This document shows, piece by piece, positions 27,352 through 36,130 of a DNA stretch of 37,399 bases. The position numbers were made by a program, and so were the translations under genes. The notes beneath the pieces are model-generated. The model had not been told where the DNA came from and made no database searches. It was given only the letters and a program-made list of their open reading frames with translations. This stretch comes from Deltaproteobacteria bacterium (GTDB taxonomy: Bacteria > Myxococcota_A > Polyangia > Haliangiales > Haliangiaceae): the NCBI GenBank assembly GCA_021413675.1, contig JAIOQA010000212.1, forward strand, positions 1 through 37,399. Reading direction: 5' to 3'. The stretch's first letter is position 1. Every line of letters starts with the position of its first letter.

Positions 27352-27405
27352 ATGGGACGAGATCGCACACGGATTTGCCGTCGAACCCGCGGGGACCGCG
27401 GCTGA
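27352..27405 (+). CDS. Possible 17-residue Arg-rich leader peptide
   Basis: An ATG at 27352 stands 6 bases after AGGAG, the best ribosome site in the region. It opens a 17-codon frame ([17 protein letters not shown]) whose TGA overlaps the ATG of the ABC ATPase gene (TGATG). Seven of 17 residues are Arg. It may exist to couple translation to the ATPase gene, which has no good ribosome site of its own. The short length means it could be chance. Confidence 0.35.
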   Translation: MGRDRTRICRRTRGDRG

Positions 27406-28481
27406 TGGGCGAGCCCGCGCTGGTGCCGCCCCTCCTCGAGGTGCGCGGCCTCCGCAAGGAGTTCGTATCGACGCGGCTGTTCCGCCGCGCGCTGCGCGTG
27501 GTCGCGGTGCAGGACGTGTCGTTCGTCGTTCGCAAGGGCGAGGCCGTCGCGCTGGTCGGCGAGTCGGGCAGCGGCAAGAGCACGATCGCGCGCATGCTCG
27601 TCCGCCTCGCGCCGCCCGACGGCGGCGAGATCCGGCTCGACGGCGTCGACGTGCTGGCGCGCGAGCCGCGCGGCGCGTCGCTGCAGTACCGCGGCCGCGT
27701 GCAGATGATCTTCCAGGATCCGTTCGGCTCGCTCAACCCGGTGCACTCGGTCGCGCACCACCTCGCGCGACCGCTGGTGCGCCACGAGCGGGTCGGCGCG
27801 CTCAACCCCGCGCTCGACGTCGCCCAGCACCTCGACGGCCCGCTGGTCGGCGGCGGTCGCTCGGCCCTGCACGCGCGCATGGTCGAGCTGCTGCGCATCG
27901 TCGGGCTCGAGCCCGCCGAGGAGATGCTCGAGCGCCACCCCTACGAGCTGTCCGGCGGCCAGCGCCAGCGCGTCGCGATCGCCCGCGCGCTCGCGGTGCG
28001 CCCCGATCTGCTGGTCGCCGACGAGCCGACCTCGATGCTCGACGTCTCGATCCGCATCGGCGTGCTCAACCTGCTGCAGCGCCTCAAGCGCGAGCACGGC
28101 CTCGGCATCATCCTCATCACCCACGACCTCGCGTCGGCGCGTTACCTCGCCGACCGCATCATGGTCCTGTACAAGGGCCGCGTCGTCGAGGATGGCCCGA
28201 GCCGCGCGATCGTCTCGTCGCCGGCGCACCCGTACACCCGCGCGCTGCTCGCGTCGATCGCGCACTCCGAGCTCGGCGGCCTCGGGCCGGCGCCGACCGT
28301 CAAGGATGGGCCCAAGACCAGCGCCGGCTGTCCGTTCGCGCCGCGCTGTCCCGACGCCCACGCGCCCTGCTGGATCACCGAACCCGCGCCGCGCACCGTC
28401 GACGATCGCCGCGTGCGCTGCCACCTCTACCCCGAGTCCCCGATGCCCGCGACCACCCCGACCGCGCACGTCGCGCCATGA
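27405..28481 (+). CDS. ABC transporter ATP-binding protein, oligopeptide/dipeptide (OppF/DppF) type
   Basis: This 358-residue ATPase has Walker A (GESGSGKST), the Q-loop [13 protein letters not shown], the signature [15 protein letters not shown], Walker B ([12 protein letters not shown]) and the H-loop (LITHD). The C-terminal extension with a Cys-containing oligopeptide-transporter motif ([10 protein letters not shown], then a later Cys) marks the OppD/OppF group, here closest to OppF. I chose the ATG at 27405 because homology begins about 9 residues later; a GTG at 27336 without a ribosome site would add 23 residues lying in the palindromic leader. The partner ATPase, permeases and binding protein are not in the window. 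OppF-type transporters import beta-gluco-oligosaccharides in some bacteria, which fits the downstream glycosidases. ATGA overlap with the GH1 gene. Confidence 0.9.
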   Translation: MGEPALVPPLLEVRGLRKEFVSTRLFRRALRVVAVQDVSFVVRKGEAVALVGESGSGKSTIARMLVRLAPPDGGEIRLDGVDVLAREPRGASLQYRGRVQMIFQDPFGSLNPVHSVAHHLARPLVRHERVGALNPALDVAQHLDGPLVGGGRSALHARMVELLRIVGLEPAEEMLERHPYELSGGQRQRVAIARALAVRPDLLVADEPTSMLDVSIRIGVLNLLQRLKREHGLGIILITHDLASARYLADRIMVLYKGRVVEDGPSRAIVSSPAHPYTRALLASIAHSELGGLGPAPTVKDGPKTSAGCPFAPRCPDAHAPCWITEPAPRTVDDRRVRCHLYPESPMPATTPTAHVAP

Positions 28482-29857
28482 CCACGCACCCCTTTCCCGC
28501 TGGCTTCCTGTGGGGCACCGCGACCTCGGCGTTCCAGATCGAGGGCGCGCACGATCAGGCCGGCCGTCGCCCGTCGATCTGGGATCGGTTCGCGGACACG
28601 CCCGGCAAGATCGAGGACGGCAGCGACGCCCGCGTCGCCTGCGATCACTTCCACCGCTGGCGCGACGACCTCGCGATCCTGCGCGACCTCGGCGTCGGCG
28701 CGTATCGCTTCTCGGTCGCGTGGCCGCGCATCAAGCCCCACGGCCGCGGCGCGACCAACGATCGCGGCCTCGACTTCTACGATCGCCTGGTCGACGCGCT
28801 GCTCGCCGCGCACATCGCGCCGTTCGTGACGCTCTACCACTGGGACCTGCCGCAGGAGCTCGAGGACGAGGGCGGCTGGGCCGCGCGCTCGACCGTCGAC
28901 GCGTTCGTCGCCTACGCCGACGTCGTGGCGCGGCGGCTCGGCGATCGCGTGCGCCACTGGGTCACGCACAACGAGCCGTGGTGCATCGCGACCCTCGGCT
29001 ACGAGCAGGGCGACCACGCGCCCGGCCACAAGGATCCGGTCCGCGCCCTGCGCGCGGCGCACCACGTGCTGCTGTCGCACGGCCGGACGGTGCCGGTCCT
29101 GCGCCACCACTCGCCGGGCAGCCAGGTCGGCATCGTCCTCAACCTGGTGCCCGCCGAGCCGGCAACCGAGAGCGCCGAGGACCAGGATGCCACCCGCTGG
29201 TTCGACGGCTTCTTCAACCGCTGGTACCTCGATCCGCTGTACCGCGGCGGCTATCCCGAGGACGCGATCGACGATCGCGTGCAGCAGGGCCACCTGCCCG
29301 ACGGCGAGCTGCCGTTCGTCATGCCCGGCGACCTCGCCGCGATCCGTACCCCGACCGACTTCCTCGGCGTGAACTACTACAGCCCGGCGATCCTGCGCGG
29401 CGAGCCGGCCACCGACGGAGGCGCGCCGCGTCGCATCCAGGTCGTCGCCGACGCGCCGCGCACCGACATGGGCTGGGAGGTCCGGCCGAGCGCGCTGCAC
29501 ACGCTGCTCTTGCGCCTGCACCGCGAGTACCAGGTGCCGAAGATCTACATCACCGAGAACGGCTGCGCGTACGACGATCCGATCGGCGCCGACGGCCAGA
29601 TCCACGACGCGCGCCGCATCGCGTACCTCACCGGTCACCTCGTCGCGCTGAGCCGCGCGATCGCCCTTGGCGCGCCGGTCGCCGGGTACTTCCACTGGTC
29701 GCTGCTCGACAACTTCGAGTGGGGCCACGGCTACACCAAGCGCTTCGGCCTCGTCCACGTCGACTACGCCACCCAGCAGCGGACGCCGCGGGCGAGCGCG
29801 TCGGTCTATCGCACCATCGTGACCGCGAACGCGGTCGACTCGAGCACATCACCGTGA
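28478..29857 (+). CDS. GH1 beta-glucosidase
   Basis: This 459-residue cytosolic enzyme belongs to glycoside hydrolase family 1. The N-terminal signature is [19 protein letters not shown]. The acid/base Glu166 sits in VTHNEPWCI and the nucleophile Glu360 in YITENGCAY. The substrate-binding [20 protein letters not shown] block near the C-terminus is complete. It should cleave beta-linked gluco-oligosaccharides to glucose. Its ATG overlaps the ATPase stop codon by 4 bases, and the next glycosidase gene starts 8 bp after its own stop, so all belong to one operon. No signal peptide is seen, consistent with hydrolysis after uptake. Confidence 0.96.
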   Translation: MTTHPFPAGFLWGTATSAFQIEGAHDQAGRRPSIWDRFADTPGKIEDGSDARVACDHFHRWRDDLAILRDLGVGAYRFSVAWPRIKPHGRGATNDRGLDFYDRLVDALLAAHIAPFVTLYHWDLPQELEDEGGWAARSTVDAFVAYADVVARRLGDRVRHWVTHNEPWCIATLGYEQGDHAPGHKDPVRALRAAHHVLLSHGRTVPVLRHHSPGSQVGIVLNLVPAEPATESAEDQDATRWFDGFFNRWYLDPLYRGGYPEDAIDDRVQQGHLPDGELPFVMPGDLAAIRTPTDFLGVNYYSPAILRGEPATDGGAPRRIQVVADAPRTDMGWEVRPSALHTLLLRLHREYQVPKIYITENGCAYDDPIGADGQIHDARRIAYLTGHLVALSRAIALGAPVAGYFHWSLLDNFEWGHGYTKRFGLVHVDYATQQRTPRASASVYRTIVTANAVDSSTSP

Positions 29858-29865
29858 GGCATCCC

Positions 29866-32800
29866 ATGAGTTCGTCGACTGGCCACGTTCGCGCGGGCTT
29901 CCTCGCCCGCCAACTACGGTCGCTCATCCCCGGCGTCGCCTTGTCGAGCGCGCTCGCGCTCGCCCTCGGGTCGACCGCGGCCCGCGCCGACGAGCCCGCG
30001 CCGCCCGACGTCCCCGCGCCCGAGGCCCCCGCCGCGCCCGCGTTCGCGCCGGTGCCACCCGCGCCGGTCGCCGGCATCCACGTCGTCAAGGGCGATGACG
30101 GCTGGCGCCTGCAGGTCGACGGCACGTCGCTGCTGGTCCGCGGCGTGAACTGGGACTACTTCCCGATCGGGACCAACTACAGCTATAGCCTGTGGACCCA
30201 GCCCGACGACTTCATCAAGCAGGCGCTCGATCGCGAGATGCCCTTGCTCAAGCGCATGGGCGCCAACGCGATCCGCGTCTACACCGGGATTCCGGCCCGC
30301 TGGATCACGTACATCTACGAGACCTACGGCATCTACACGATCCTCAACCACACCGTCGGTCGCTACGGCTACACGATCAACGGCGTCTGGACCGCGACGG
30401 TCGACTACTCGAGCCCCGAGTTCCGCGCCGCGGTGACCAAGGAGATCGACGGCATCGTCGAGCAGTACAAGGGCACGCCGGGCCTGCTCATGTGGCTCCT
30501 CGGCAACGAGAACAACTACGGCCTGTCGTGGAGCTCGTTCGAGATCGAGGCGCTGCCCGCCGGTGAGCGCGACGCCGCCCGCGCCAAGCACCTCTACTCC
30601 CTGTTCGGCGCACTCGCCACCGACATCAAGGCGCGCGATCCGCAGCACCCGGTCGCGATCGCCAATGGCGATCTCCAGTACATCGACGTCATCGCCGCCG
30701 AGTGCAAGGACCTCGACATCCTCGGCGTGAATGCCTATCGCGGCGTGTCGATGCGCGACCTGTACCAGGTCGTGAAGGACAAGCTCGATCGCCCGGTGAT
30801 GTTCACCGAGTTCGGCGCCGATGCGTTCGACGCCAAGGCCGGACGCGAGGACGCGAAGACCCAGGCCAAGTACCTGGTGGCGCAGTGGCGCGAGATCTAC
30901 GAGCAGACCGCCGGCAAGGGCAAGGTCGGCAACGCGATCGGCGGCACGATCTTCCAGTGGAGCGACGGCTGGTGGAAGTACAAGCAGTCCGAGAACCTCG
31001 AGGTCCACGATGCCAACGCGTCGTGGCCCAACGGCGGCTACGCCGAGGACTTCGTCGAGGGTTCGAACAACATGAACGAGGAGTGGTGGGGCATCTGCGC
31101 CAAGGGCCAGCCTGACGCCAGCGGCCTCTATGAGCTGCAGCCCCGCACCGCGTACTACGCGCTGCAGCAGGCGTTCCGGCTCGACGCGTACGACGGCACG
31201 ACCACGCCCGACGTGATCGCCGCGACCTTCGGCGCGATCGATCTCGACTCACTCGGCCACTTCTACAAGGCCGATCTCGCGCTCGCCCAGGCCGAGGCGC
31301 TCGGCAAGGTGCGCCTGACCAACGCGCGCATGTCGTTCGAGACCTTCAAGACCGGTGGCAACTCGCGCTGGCAGCGCCCGGACCTGGTCGGCGGTGGCAC
31401 TGGCTTCGATCACACCGAGTCGTTCTACGCCACGCTCGAGCTCAACCCGACCGAGAAGGTCTCGGGGAGCATCGAGGTCAACGTCCTCGGCAACGTCGCC
31501 AAGAACCCGATCGACGAGATCTTCTACGAGCGCCGCGGCAAGCCCGTGGATGTCGTCACCGGCGTGACCATGAACCCCGACGGCACGATCACCCAGACCA
31601 CCAAGCAGATCGCCGGTGATCGGGTGAAGGTCTACAAGGCCAAGGCCTCGTGGGACGACGACTGGTTCCACCTCGATGGCTTCTACCGGACCGGGCACTA
31701 CCACTGGTCCGCGGAGGGCGATCTGTTCGGCCTGTATCGCGAGGCCAACTACGGCGCCAACGTCGACATCTACGACGCCGACGCGCCGTCGGGTGTCGAG
31801 GTCGCCGGCAAGCGCGAGCTCGAGGGCCTGAAGCTCGCGGTCGGTCCGCAGCTGTGGTGGGGCGCCAACCCGGCGGTGATGGCGAAGTATCGCCACCGGT
31901 TTGGTGCGTACGACGTGACGCTCTTGCACCAGGAGGACCTCGCGCAGGCCTCGGCGAGCGGCACGTCGGCGGCGATCCCCGAGCGCTCGACCCGCAAGAC
32001 CACGCTCGCGGTCGAGCACCGGATCGGCAACATCGGCCTCGAGCTCGCCGGCATCTGGGCCGGCTCCAACAAGGTCGATGATCCGTTCCTCGCCGAGAAT
32101 GGCTCGGTCGACAAGGTGTCCGGAACCGACACGCTGGGCGCCAAGGCCAAGATCACCGTCGAGAAGGGCCTGATCCACTGGTATGGCCAGGCGGCCTACA
32201 TGGGCCTGGTCGCCGACGGTGGCCCCGACGCGCGCATCACCTACACCGGCTGGTCGCTCAAGGACTCCGGATCTGGCAACCAGGTCAATGCGCTGACCGG
32301 TATCGCCTTCACCATGGGTGACTTCCAGATCGCGCCGAACCTCCTGTGGCAGAAGCCGCTGGTCGGGCCCGGCCCGAGCCTGTCGGGCAAGGCCGCGCGC
32401 AACATCGTCGATGATCCGTTCTCGGTGCGCGCCAACCGCGAGACCCTCGCCGCCGAGGTCGTGCTCACCTACGACCCCACGCCCGCCACCTGGATGTACG
32501 CGTGGGACAACGACCTGCGCGAGGACGCGTCGTTCGCCGCGAGCCTCGATGTCGCGTTCCGGCACATGCCGACCACGCTCGACGCCGGCTTCTGGTTCGC
32601 CGCCGACGGCGTCACGCGCTACGCGTGGGACCGGGGCGTGCCCGCCGCCGATGTCTGGGAGGCCAAGCTGCGCATGGTCAGCGCGCTGAATCCCGACACG
32701 CGAGTCGTGGGGCTGCTGTATGCCGGCAACCAGCAGGCCAATGGCCAGGATCCGCGCCAGCCGCACCGCTACGGCGGCGACGTGACGCTCAGCTACAAGT

Positions 32801-33078
32801 CGCTGGTCGCGACCGGCTTCGCCCACTTCAATGACTGGGGCCCGTTCGACTACTACCGCGACTTCAACAGCACGCTGCCGCTCCAGCTCATGGCGGATGT
32901 CGCGTACTCGCTTGGACCCGTGCGCTGGCTCTGGCAGCGCCAGACTCGCCTCGGCCTGCGCGCGACCAGCCGCTATCTCAACGGCTACTCCGGCGCGCGC
33001 TACCTGTCGGATCCCGCGGATCCGACCGCGTGGGGCCACGAGTGGGAGATCCGCACCTACCTGGTCATCACCCTGTGA
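29866..33078 (+). CDS. Secreted clan GH-A glycosidase fused to a C-terminal beta-rich, barrel-like domain
   Basis: This 1070-residue protein has a signal peptide (about 1-41, cleavage after ARA) and a Pro/Ala linker. A TIM-barrel glycosidase of GH2-catalytic or GH72-like type spans about 70-445: LLVRGVNWDYFPIGTNYSY, MGANAIRVYTG, acid/base Glu215 in LLGNENNYG and nucleophile Glu315 in MFTEFGADAF. The remaining ~600 residues are rich in alternating polar/aromatic strands (VKVYKAKASWDDDWFHLDGF, GLELAGIWAGSNKV, SYKSLVATGFAHFNDW) and end WEIRTYLVITL. This looks like an outer-membrane beta-barrel, although the last residue is Leu rather than Phe or Trp. The enzyme would then be displayed at, or just inside, the outer membrane beside a pore. 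It has a GTGAGG ribosome site, lies 8 bp after GH1, and overlaps the GH17 gene by 4 bases. Confidence 0.85.
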   Translation: MSSSTGHVRAGFLARQLRSLIPGVALSSALALALGSTAARADEPAPPDVPAPEAPAAPAFAPVPPAPVAGIHVVKGDDGWRLQVDGTSLLVRGVNWDYFPIGTNYSYSLWTQPDDFIKQALDREMPLLKRMGANAIRVYTGIPARWITYIYETYGIYTILNHTVGRYGYTINGVWTATVDYSSPEFRAAVTKEIDGIVEQYKGTPGLLMWLLGNENNYGLSWSSFEIEALPAGERDAARAKHLYSLFGALATDIKARDPQHPVAIANGDLQYIDVIAAECKDLDILGVNAYRGVSMRDLYQVVKDKLDRPVMFTEFGADAFDAKAGREDAKTQAKYLVAQWREIYEQTAGKGKVGNAIGGTIFQWSDGWWKYKQSENLEVHDANASWPNGGYAEDFVEGSNNMNEEWWGICAKGQPDASGLYELQPRTAYYALQQAFRLDAYDGTTTPDVIAATFGAIDLDSLGHFYKADLALAQAEALGKVRLTNARMSFETFKTGGNSRWQRPDLVGGGTGFDHTESFYATLELNPTEKVSGSIEVNVLGNVAKNPIDEIFYERRGKPVDVVTGVTMNPDGTITQTTKQIAGDRVKVYKAKASWDDDWFHLDGFYRTGHYHWSAEGDLFGLYREANYGANVDIYDADAPSGVEVAGKRELEGLKLAVGPQLWWGANPAVMAKYRHRFGAYDVTLLHQEDLAQASASGTSAAIPERSTRKTTLAVEHRIGNIGLELAGIWAGSNKVDDPFLAENGSVDKVSGTDTLGAKAKITVEKGLIHWYGQAAYMGLVADGGPDARITYTGWSLKDSGSGNQVNALTGIAFTMGDFQIAPNLLWQKPLVGPGPSLSGKAARNIVDDPFSVRANRETLAAEVVLTYDPTPATWMYAWDNDLREDASFAASLDVAFRHMPTTLDAGFWFAADGVTRYAWDRGVPAADVWEAKLRMVSALNPDTRVVGLLYAGNQQANGQDPRQPHRYGGDVTLSYKSLVATGFAHFNDWGPFDYYRDFNSTLPLQLMADVAYSLGPVRWLWQRQTRLGLRATSRYLNGYSGARYLSDPADPTAWGHEWEIRTYLVITL

Positions 33079-34076
33079 ACGCACGCGCGATCGCCATCGC
33101 GATGGTCGTGGCCGCGTGTCATCGCGCGCCAGCCGCCGAGGCGCCTGCGGGCCCCGGCGCGGCGACGGGCATGGCGCGCCGCGCGTTCGATCCGACCCTC
33201 GACGGGCGCTGGATCGGCGCCGGCGTCTGTTACGGCCCGCACCGCGATGGCCAGCGGCCCGGCGGCCCCGCGCCGTCGACCGACCAGCTGCGCGAGGACC
33301 TGCGCCTGATGGCGCCGCACTGGAACCTCGTGCGGGTGTACGGCTCGATGGATCCGACCGACCGGCTGGTCGCGCTGATCCACGACGAGCACCTGCCCTT
33401 CAAGCTGCTGCTGGGCGTGGTCATCACGCCCGAGAGCGAGCCCGACGCGATCCCCCACAACGAGGCCGAGATCGCCGCGGCGATCCACCTGGCGAACGCG
33501 TACCCCGATGTCGTCGCGGCGATCGTCGTCGGCAACGAGACCCAGGTGACGTGGACCGCGCACCGGGTCGCGCCCGACGTGTTGATCCGCGCGATCCGCG
33601 CGGTGCGTTCGAAGACGACCGTGCCGATCGCCACCGGCGACGACTTCGCGTTCTGGATGAGCCCCGAGAGCGAGCCGATCGTCGCCGAGATCGATCTCGC
33701 GCTCGTCCACGCCTACGCGATGTGGAACGGCAAGCAGCTCGACCTTGCCATGGCGTTCACGAAGGACACGTTCGCCGCGGTCCAGAAGCGTCACCCGGAG
33801 CTGCCCATGGTGTTCGGCGAGAGCGGCTGGGCCACCCAGGTCGGCACGGTGGGCGACCAGGCCAAGTACATCAAGGGTGCGCCCGGCGAGGCCGAGCAGG
33901 CGCGGTTCTTCCGCGAGTTCACCGCGTGGGTGACGCAGGAGCACATCGCGAGCGCGTACTTCGAGGCCTTCGACGAGAACTGGAAGGGCAGCCCCGCGCC
34001 CGACGAGGTCGAGAAGCACTGGGGCGTGTTCCGCGCCGACCGCACGCCGAAGGCCGCGGTCGCGCCGGCGAAGTAG
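33075..34076 (+). CDS. GH17-like beta-1,3-glucanase lipoprotein
   Basis: This 333-residue protein starts at a GTG that overlaps the upstream stop (GTGA). It has a short lipoprotein signal (IAIAMVVAAC, lipobox Cys15). The body resembles family GH17 (COG5309-type): GVCYGPHRDGQ, LRLMAPHWNLVRVYG, acid/base Glu155 in IVVGNETQVTW, and nucleophile Glu249 in MVFGESGWATQ. An aromatic-rich AYFEAFDENWKGS segment follows near the C-terminus. GH17 enzymes act on beta-1,3-glucans, which sets the likely substrate of the whole operon. It is probably anchored in the outer or inner membrane on the periplasmic or outer face. A hairpin follows the gene. Confidence 0.87.
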   Translation: MNARAIAIAMVVAACHRAPAAEAPAGPGAATGMARRAFDPTLDGRWIGAGVCYGPHRDGQRPGGPAPSTDQLREDLRLMAPHWNLVRVYGSMDPTDRLVALIHDEHLPFKLLLGVVITPESEPDAIPHNEAEIAAAIHLANAYPDVVAAIVVGNETQVTWTAHRVAPDVLIRAIRAVRSKTTVPIATGDDFAFWMSPESEPIVAEIDLALVHAYAMWNGKQLDLAMAFTKDTFAAVQKRHPELPMVFGESGWATQVGTVGDQAKYIKGAPGEAEQARFFREFTAWVTQEHIASAYFEAFDENWKGSPAPDEVEKHWGVFRADRTPKAAVAPAK

Positions 34077-34081
34077 CGCGC

Positions 34082-34118
34082 CGCGGCCTCGGAATCGAGC
34101 GGCGGTGTCGAGGCCGCG
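34082..34118 (+). terminator. Hairpin after the beta-glucan operon
   Basis: Perfect 10-bp inverted repeat CGCGGCCTCG (34082-34091) / CGAGGCCGCG (34109-34118) with a 17-base loop, starting 6 bases after the GH17 stop. No T tract follows, so it is not a classical intrinsic terminator. It may stabilise the mRNA 3' end or aid termination. Confidence 0.4.
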
Positions 34119-34143
34119 CCTGGCGACGGGCTAGACTCGGCGC

Positions 34144-35067
34144 GTGGCCGAGCCGATCGTGCGCGTCACCCTGTTCGTCCCCGGCAACGCAGCGTTTGCC
34201 GCGGGCCGGCACCAGGCGCTGGCCGGGCTGGCCTCTCCGCCCGAGGTCGAGTGGATCGACAACGACGGCCATTTCGGCGAGGCGTTCTCGTTCGGCACGG
34301 TCGCGCCCGACGTCGTCGCGCAGATCGACGCGGCGCCCGGCGCGCTCGTACTGCACTGGCCGATCGATCTGCTGACCGGACGCGAGACGATCGTCGCGAC
34401 CGTCGCGCGCCTGCGCGATGCCGGCGCACTCGCGGTTCGCCTCGAACAGTCGAAGGTCGGCTGGGCGATCGAGAGCTGGCTCGAGCGCTTCGGCGCGGAC
34501 AGCCCGTGGGCCTGGTACCGCGGCGCGGTGGCATCGCTCGGCAGCGAAGGCGAGGTGCAATCATGCGGGATGCACGCGTTCTCGCTGCCCGACGTGCTCG
34601 TGCGGATCGATGGCGACCGCGACGCGCTCGTCGAGCTCGCCGCGGTGCTCAGCGTGTACCAGCTCGCCGAGGATCCGGTGATCCGCTCCGGTGAGACGTT
34701 CAGGCCCGACGACTCGACGCCTCGCCGGGTCGTCGAGCGCTGGCCGGATCTGCGCTATCCACCGGACCACGCCTGCCACAATCCTTTCGGCGTGTGGCGC
34801 CTCGGTCCGCCCGGCGGGACCGCGCGCGCGATGGCGAAGCTCCACTACACCTTCGTCCCGCCGCTGGTGGCGATCCTGACCGCGCTCGAGCAGCAGCACG
34901 GCGCGCCGCTGACCCGGACGCAGGTCGAGGCGACGCGCGGCAAGAGCGCGTGCATCGCCATGGACCCGCGCGACGCCCAGACGCTCGAGCGCACGCGTGG
35001 CTACGCCGATCTCGATCCCGCGCTCGCGTGGGAGCAGTGGCAGCTCGTGCGGCAGCGCGCGCGCTGA
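34144..35067 (+). CDS. Uncharacterised protein, possibly DUF4261-like
   Basis: This 307-residue protein starts at a GTG, with no signal peptide or membrane segment. The segment CGMHAFSLPDVLVRIDG followed by LSVYQLAEDPVIRSGETF resembles the C-terminal pattern of DUF4261, a family of unknown function. The last ~100 residues (FGVWRLGPPGGTARAMAKLH onwards) look like a separate helical part. I do not recognise any catalytic motif. It stands alone: the upstream operon ends 67 bp before, and a transposase-like gene converges on it with a 61-bp gap. Confidence 0.6.
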   Translation: MAEPIVRVTLFVPGNAAFAAGRHQALAGLASPPEVEWIDNDGHFGEAFSFGTVAPDVVAQIDAAPGALVLHWPIDLLTGRETIVATVARLRDAGALAVRLEQSKVGWAIESWLERFGADSPWAWYRGAVASLGSEGEVQSCGMHAFSLPDVLVRIDGDRDALVELAAVLSVYQLAEDPVIRSGETFRPDDSTPRRVVERWPDLRYPPDHACHNPFGVWRLGPPGGTARAMAKLHYTFVPPLVAILTALEQQHGAPLTRTQVEATRGKSACIAMDPRDAQTLERTRGYADLDPALAWEQWQLVRQRAR

Positions 35068-35128
35068 GGCACGCCGCGATCCCGTACGGCGCCGCGCACG
35101 AGAGCGGGCGCTCGACCAGGCGGTGCAA

Positions 35129-35845
35129 TCAACGCAATCGATCGCCCGCCGCTGGAGATCGTCGCGGGGCTGGCGCCGCCGGGCCGGGACGCTCGTGCGG
35201 CGACACCGGGCCGTAGCGTCGCCAGCCGATCGTGAGGTGCCAGGTGGTGGGCATCACGACCGGCACGAACTCCAGATGGGCTCGTCGCTGGTCGCCCGCC
35301 CAGCCATCGAACGCGCGCGCCGAGGCGAATGGATCGAAGGCGAGGTGGCGCGCGGTCGCGTCCTCGCGATGCCGGCGCCAGTTGTTGAGGACGTAGGCAA
35401 GCCCGTTGCGGACCTCGCGCAGCGTGGCCAGCGGCCGCGGGTGATAGCGATCCGCGAACACCCCGCCGCGTCGGCGCGTCTGGAGGTTGAACCGCCGCGC
35501 GCATGCGATCTGGAAGCCCTGCATGCCGCGCGCGAGCGCCATGTGCGTGTCCGCCTCGACGATCAGGTGGACGTGGTTGCCCTGCACCGAGACGTGACAG
35601 ATGCGGAAGTCGCTGCGCCGGCAGGTGATCGCGAGCCCGTGCCGGACCGCGAGCCAGCCCGCGCGGCGCCGAAGCTTGAGCCCGGGCCTCGCGCGGATGG
35701 TGACGTGCAGCGGATGCCGCGGATCGATCGCGGGTCGCGCCTTGTGCTTCTCGCTCGGGCGCGGCCCGCGCGCCGGCCGCCCGGCGCCCGCGCGCTTCCC
35801 GCCGCGCGTGCGCCATGGGAGCTCCTGCTGGACCGCCGCCGCCAT
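35129..35845 (-). CDS. RAYT-like Y1 transposase (IS200/REP-associated type)
   Basis: This 238-residue protein has the HUH motif of Y1 transposases in VQGNHVHLIVEAD and the catalytic-tyrosine helix in NGLAYVLNNWRRH. A basic N-terminus (GGKRAGAGRPARGPRP) and FQIACARRFNLQTRRRGGVF follow the REP-associated tyrosine transposase layout. It is a single-copy gene here, with no partner tnpB and no obvious insertion-sequence ends. RAYTs are thought to mobilise or maintain REP-type palindromes and behave as domesticated genes. The C-terminal ~60 residues are proline/arginine-rich and non-conserved. The start is the ATG at 35845, just inside an AT-rich inverted repeat. Confidence 0.85.
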   Translation of the reverse strand: MAAAVQQELPWRTRGGKRAGAGRPARGPRPSEKHKARPAIDPRHPLHVTIRARPGLKLRRRAGWLAVRHGLAITCRRSDFRICHVSVQGNHVHLIVEADTHMALARGMQGFQIACARRFNLQTRRRGGVFADRYHPRPLATLREVRNGLAYVLNNWRRHREDATARHLAFDPFASARAFDGWAGDQRRAHLEFVPVVMPTTWHLTIGWRRYGPVSPHERPGPAAPAPRRSPAAGDRLR

Positions 35846-35847
35846 AT

Positions 35848-35895
35848 CGATTTCGCCGTTTTACTATTCTGTGTATATCGGCACAACGGAAATCG
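35848..35895. repeat. Imperfect inverted repeat upstream of the RAYT gene
   Basis: CGATTTCGCCGTT (35848-35860) and AACGGAAATCG (35885-35895) are complementary apart from a 2-base bulge. They flank a 24-base AT-rich stretch (TACTATTCTGTGTATAT region). It starts 3 bp from the RAYT start codon. It may hold the transposase promoter, or be a recognition hairpin. Confidence 0.45.
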
Positions 35896-35999
35896 CCCTT
35901 GGTCGCCATTAGTCACAATTCGGTCGGGGTCTGTAACGCGTGCGGAACCTGCGCCGCCCGAGTCTCACGAGCGTGCGCGTCCAGCACCGCGCCGTTGCC

Positions 36000-36029
36000 C
36001 CCGTGCCCGTGCCCGTGCCCGTGCCCGAT
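36000..36029. repeat. Hexanucleotide tandem repeat (CCCGTG)4-CCCGAT
   Basis: Four exact copies of CCCGTG and a fifth degenerate copy lie in the 285-bp gap between the RAYT gene and the SMI1-like gene. No gene is apparent in the gap; the rest of it holds the RAYT-proximal inverted repeat and otherwise featureless sequence. Confidence 0.8.
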
Positions 36030-36130
36030 CCCAGATCTGGGTCGGCGTCCGTATCGGGCCCTCCGCGCGTGCGTGCGTCGGCGGTCGATCCCTGCGCCCT
36101 TCCCGTTCCGCCTCGGGTCGATGACCGCCC

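Noticed and set aside
27336..27404. GTG start at 27336 for the ABC ATPase
   Set aside because: No ribosome site before it, and the extra 23 residues fall in the palindrome and leader region without family similarity. Kept as an alternative.
27069..28469. Upstream extension of the DUF4157 frame on the minus strand (long frame 24054-28469)
   Set aside because: It runs antisense through the clear ABC ATPase gene, is Arg/Ala/Asp-rich without homology, and crosses both promoter palindromes.
35129..35845. Complete insertion sequence
   Set aside because: No target duplication, paired ends or tnpB found around the Y1 transposase gene.
36000..36029. CRISPR or other regulatory array
   Set aside because: Units are six bases with no spacers; this is a simple microsatellite.
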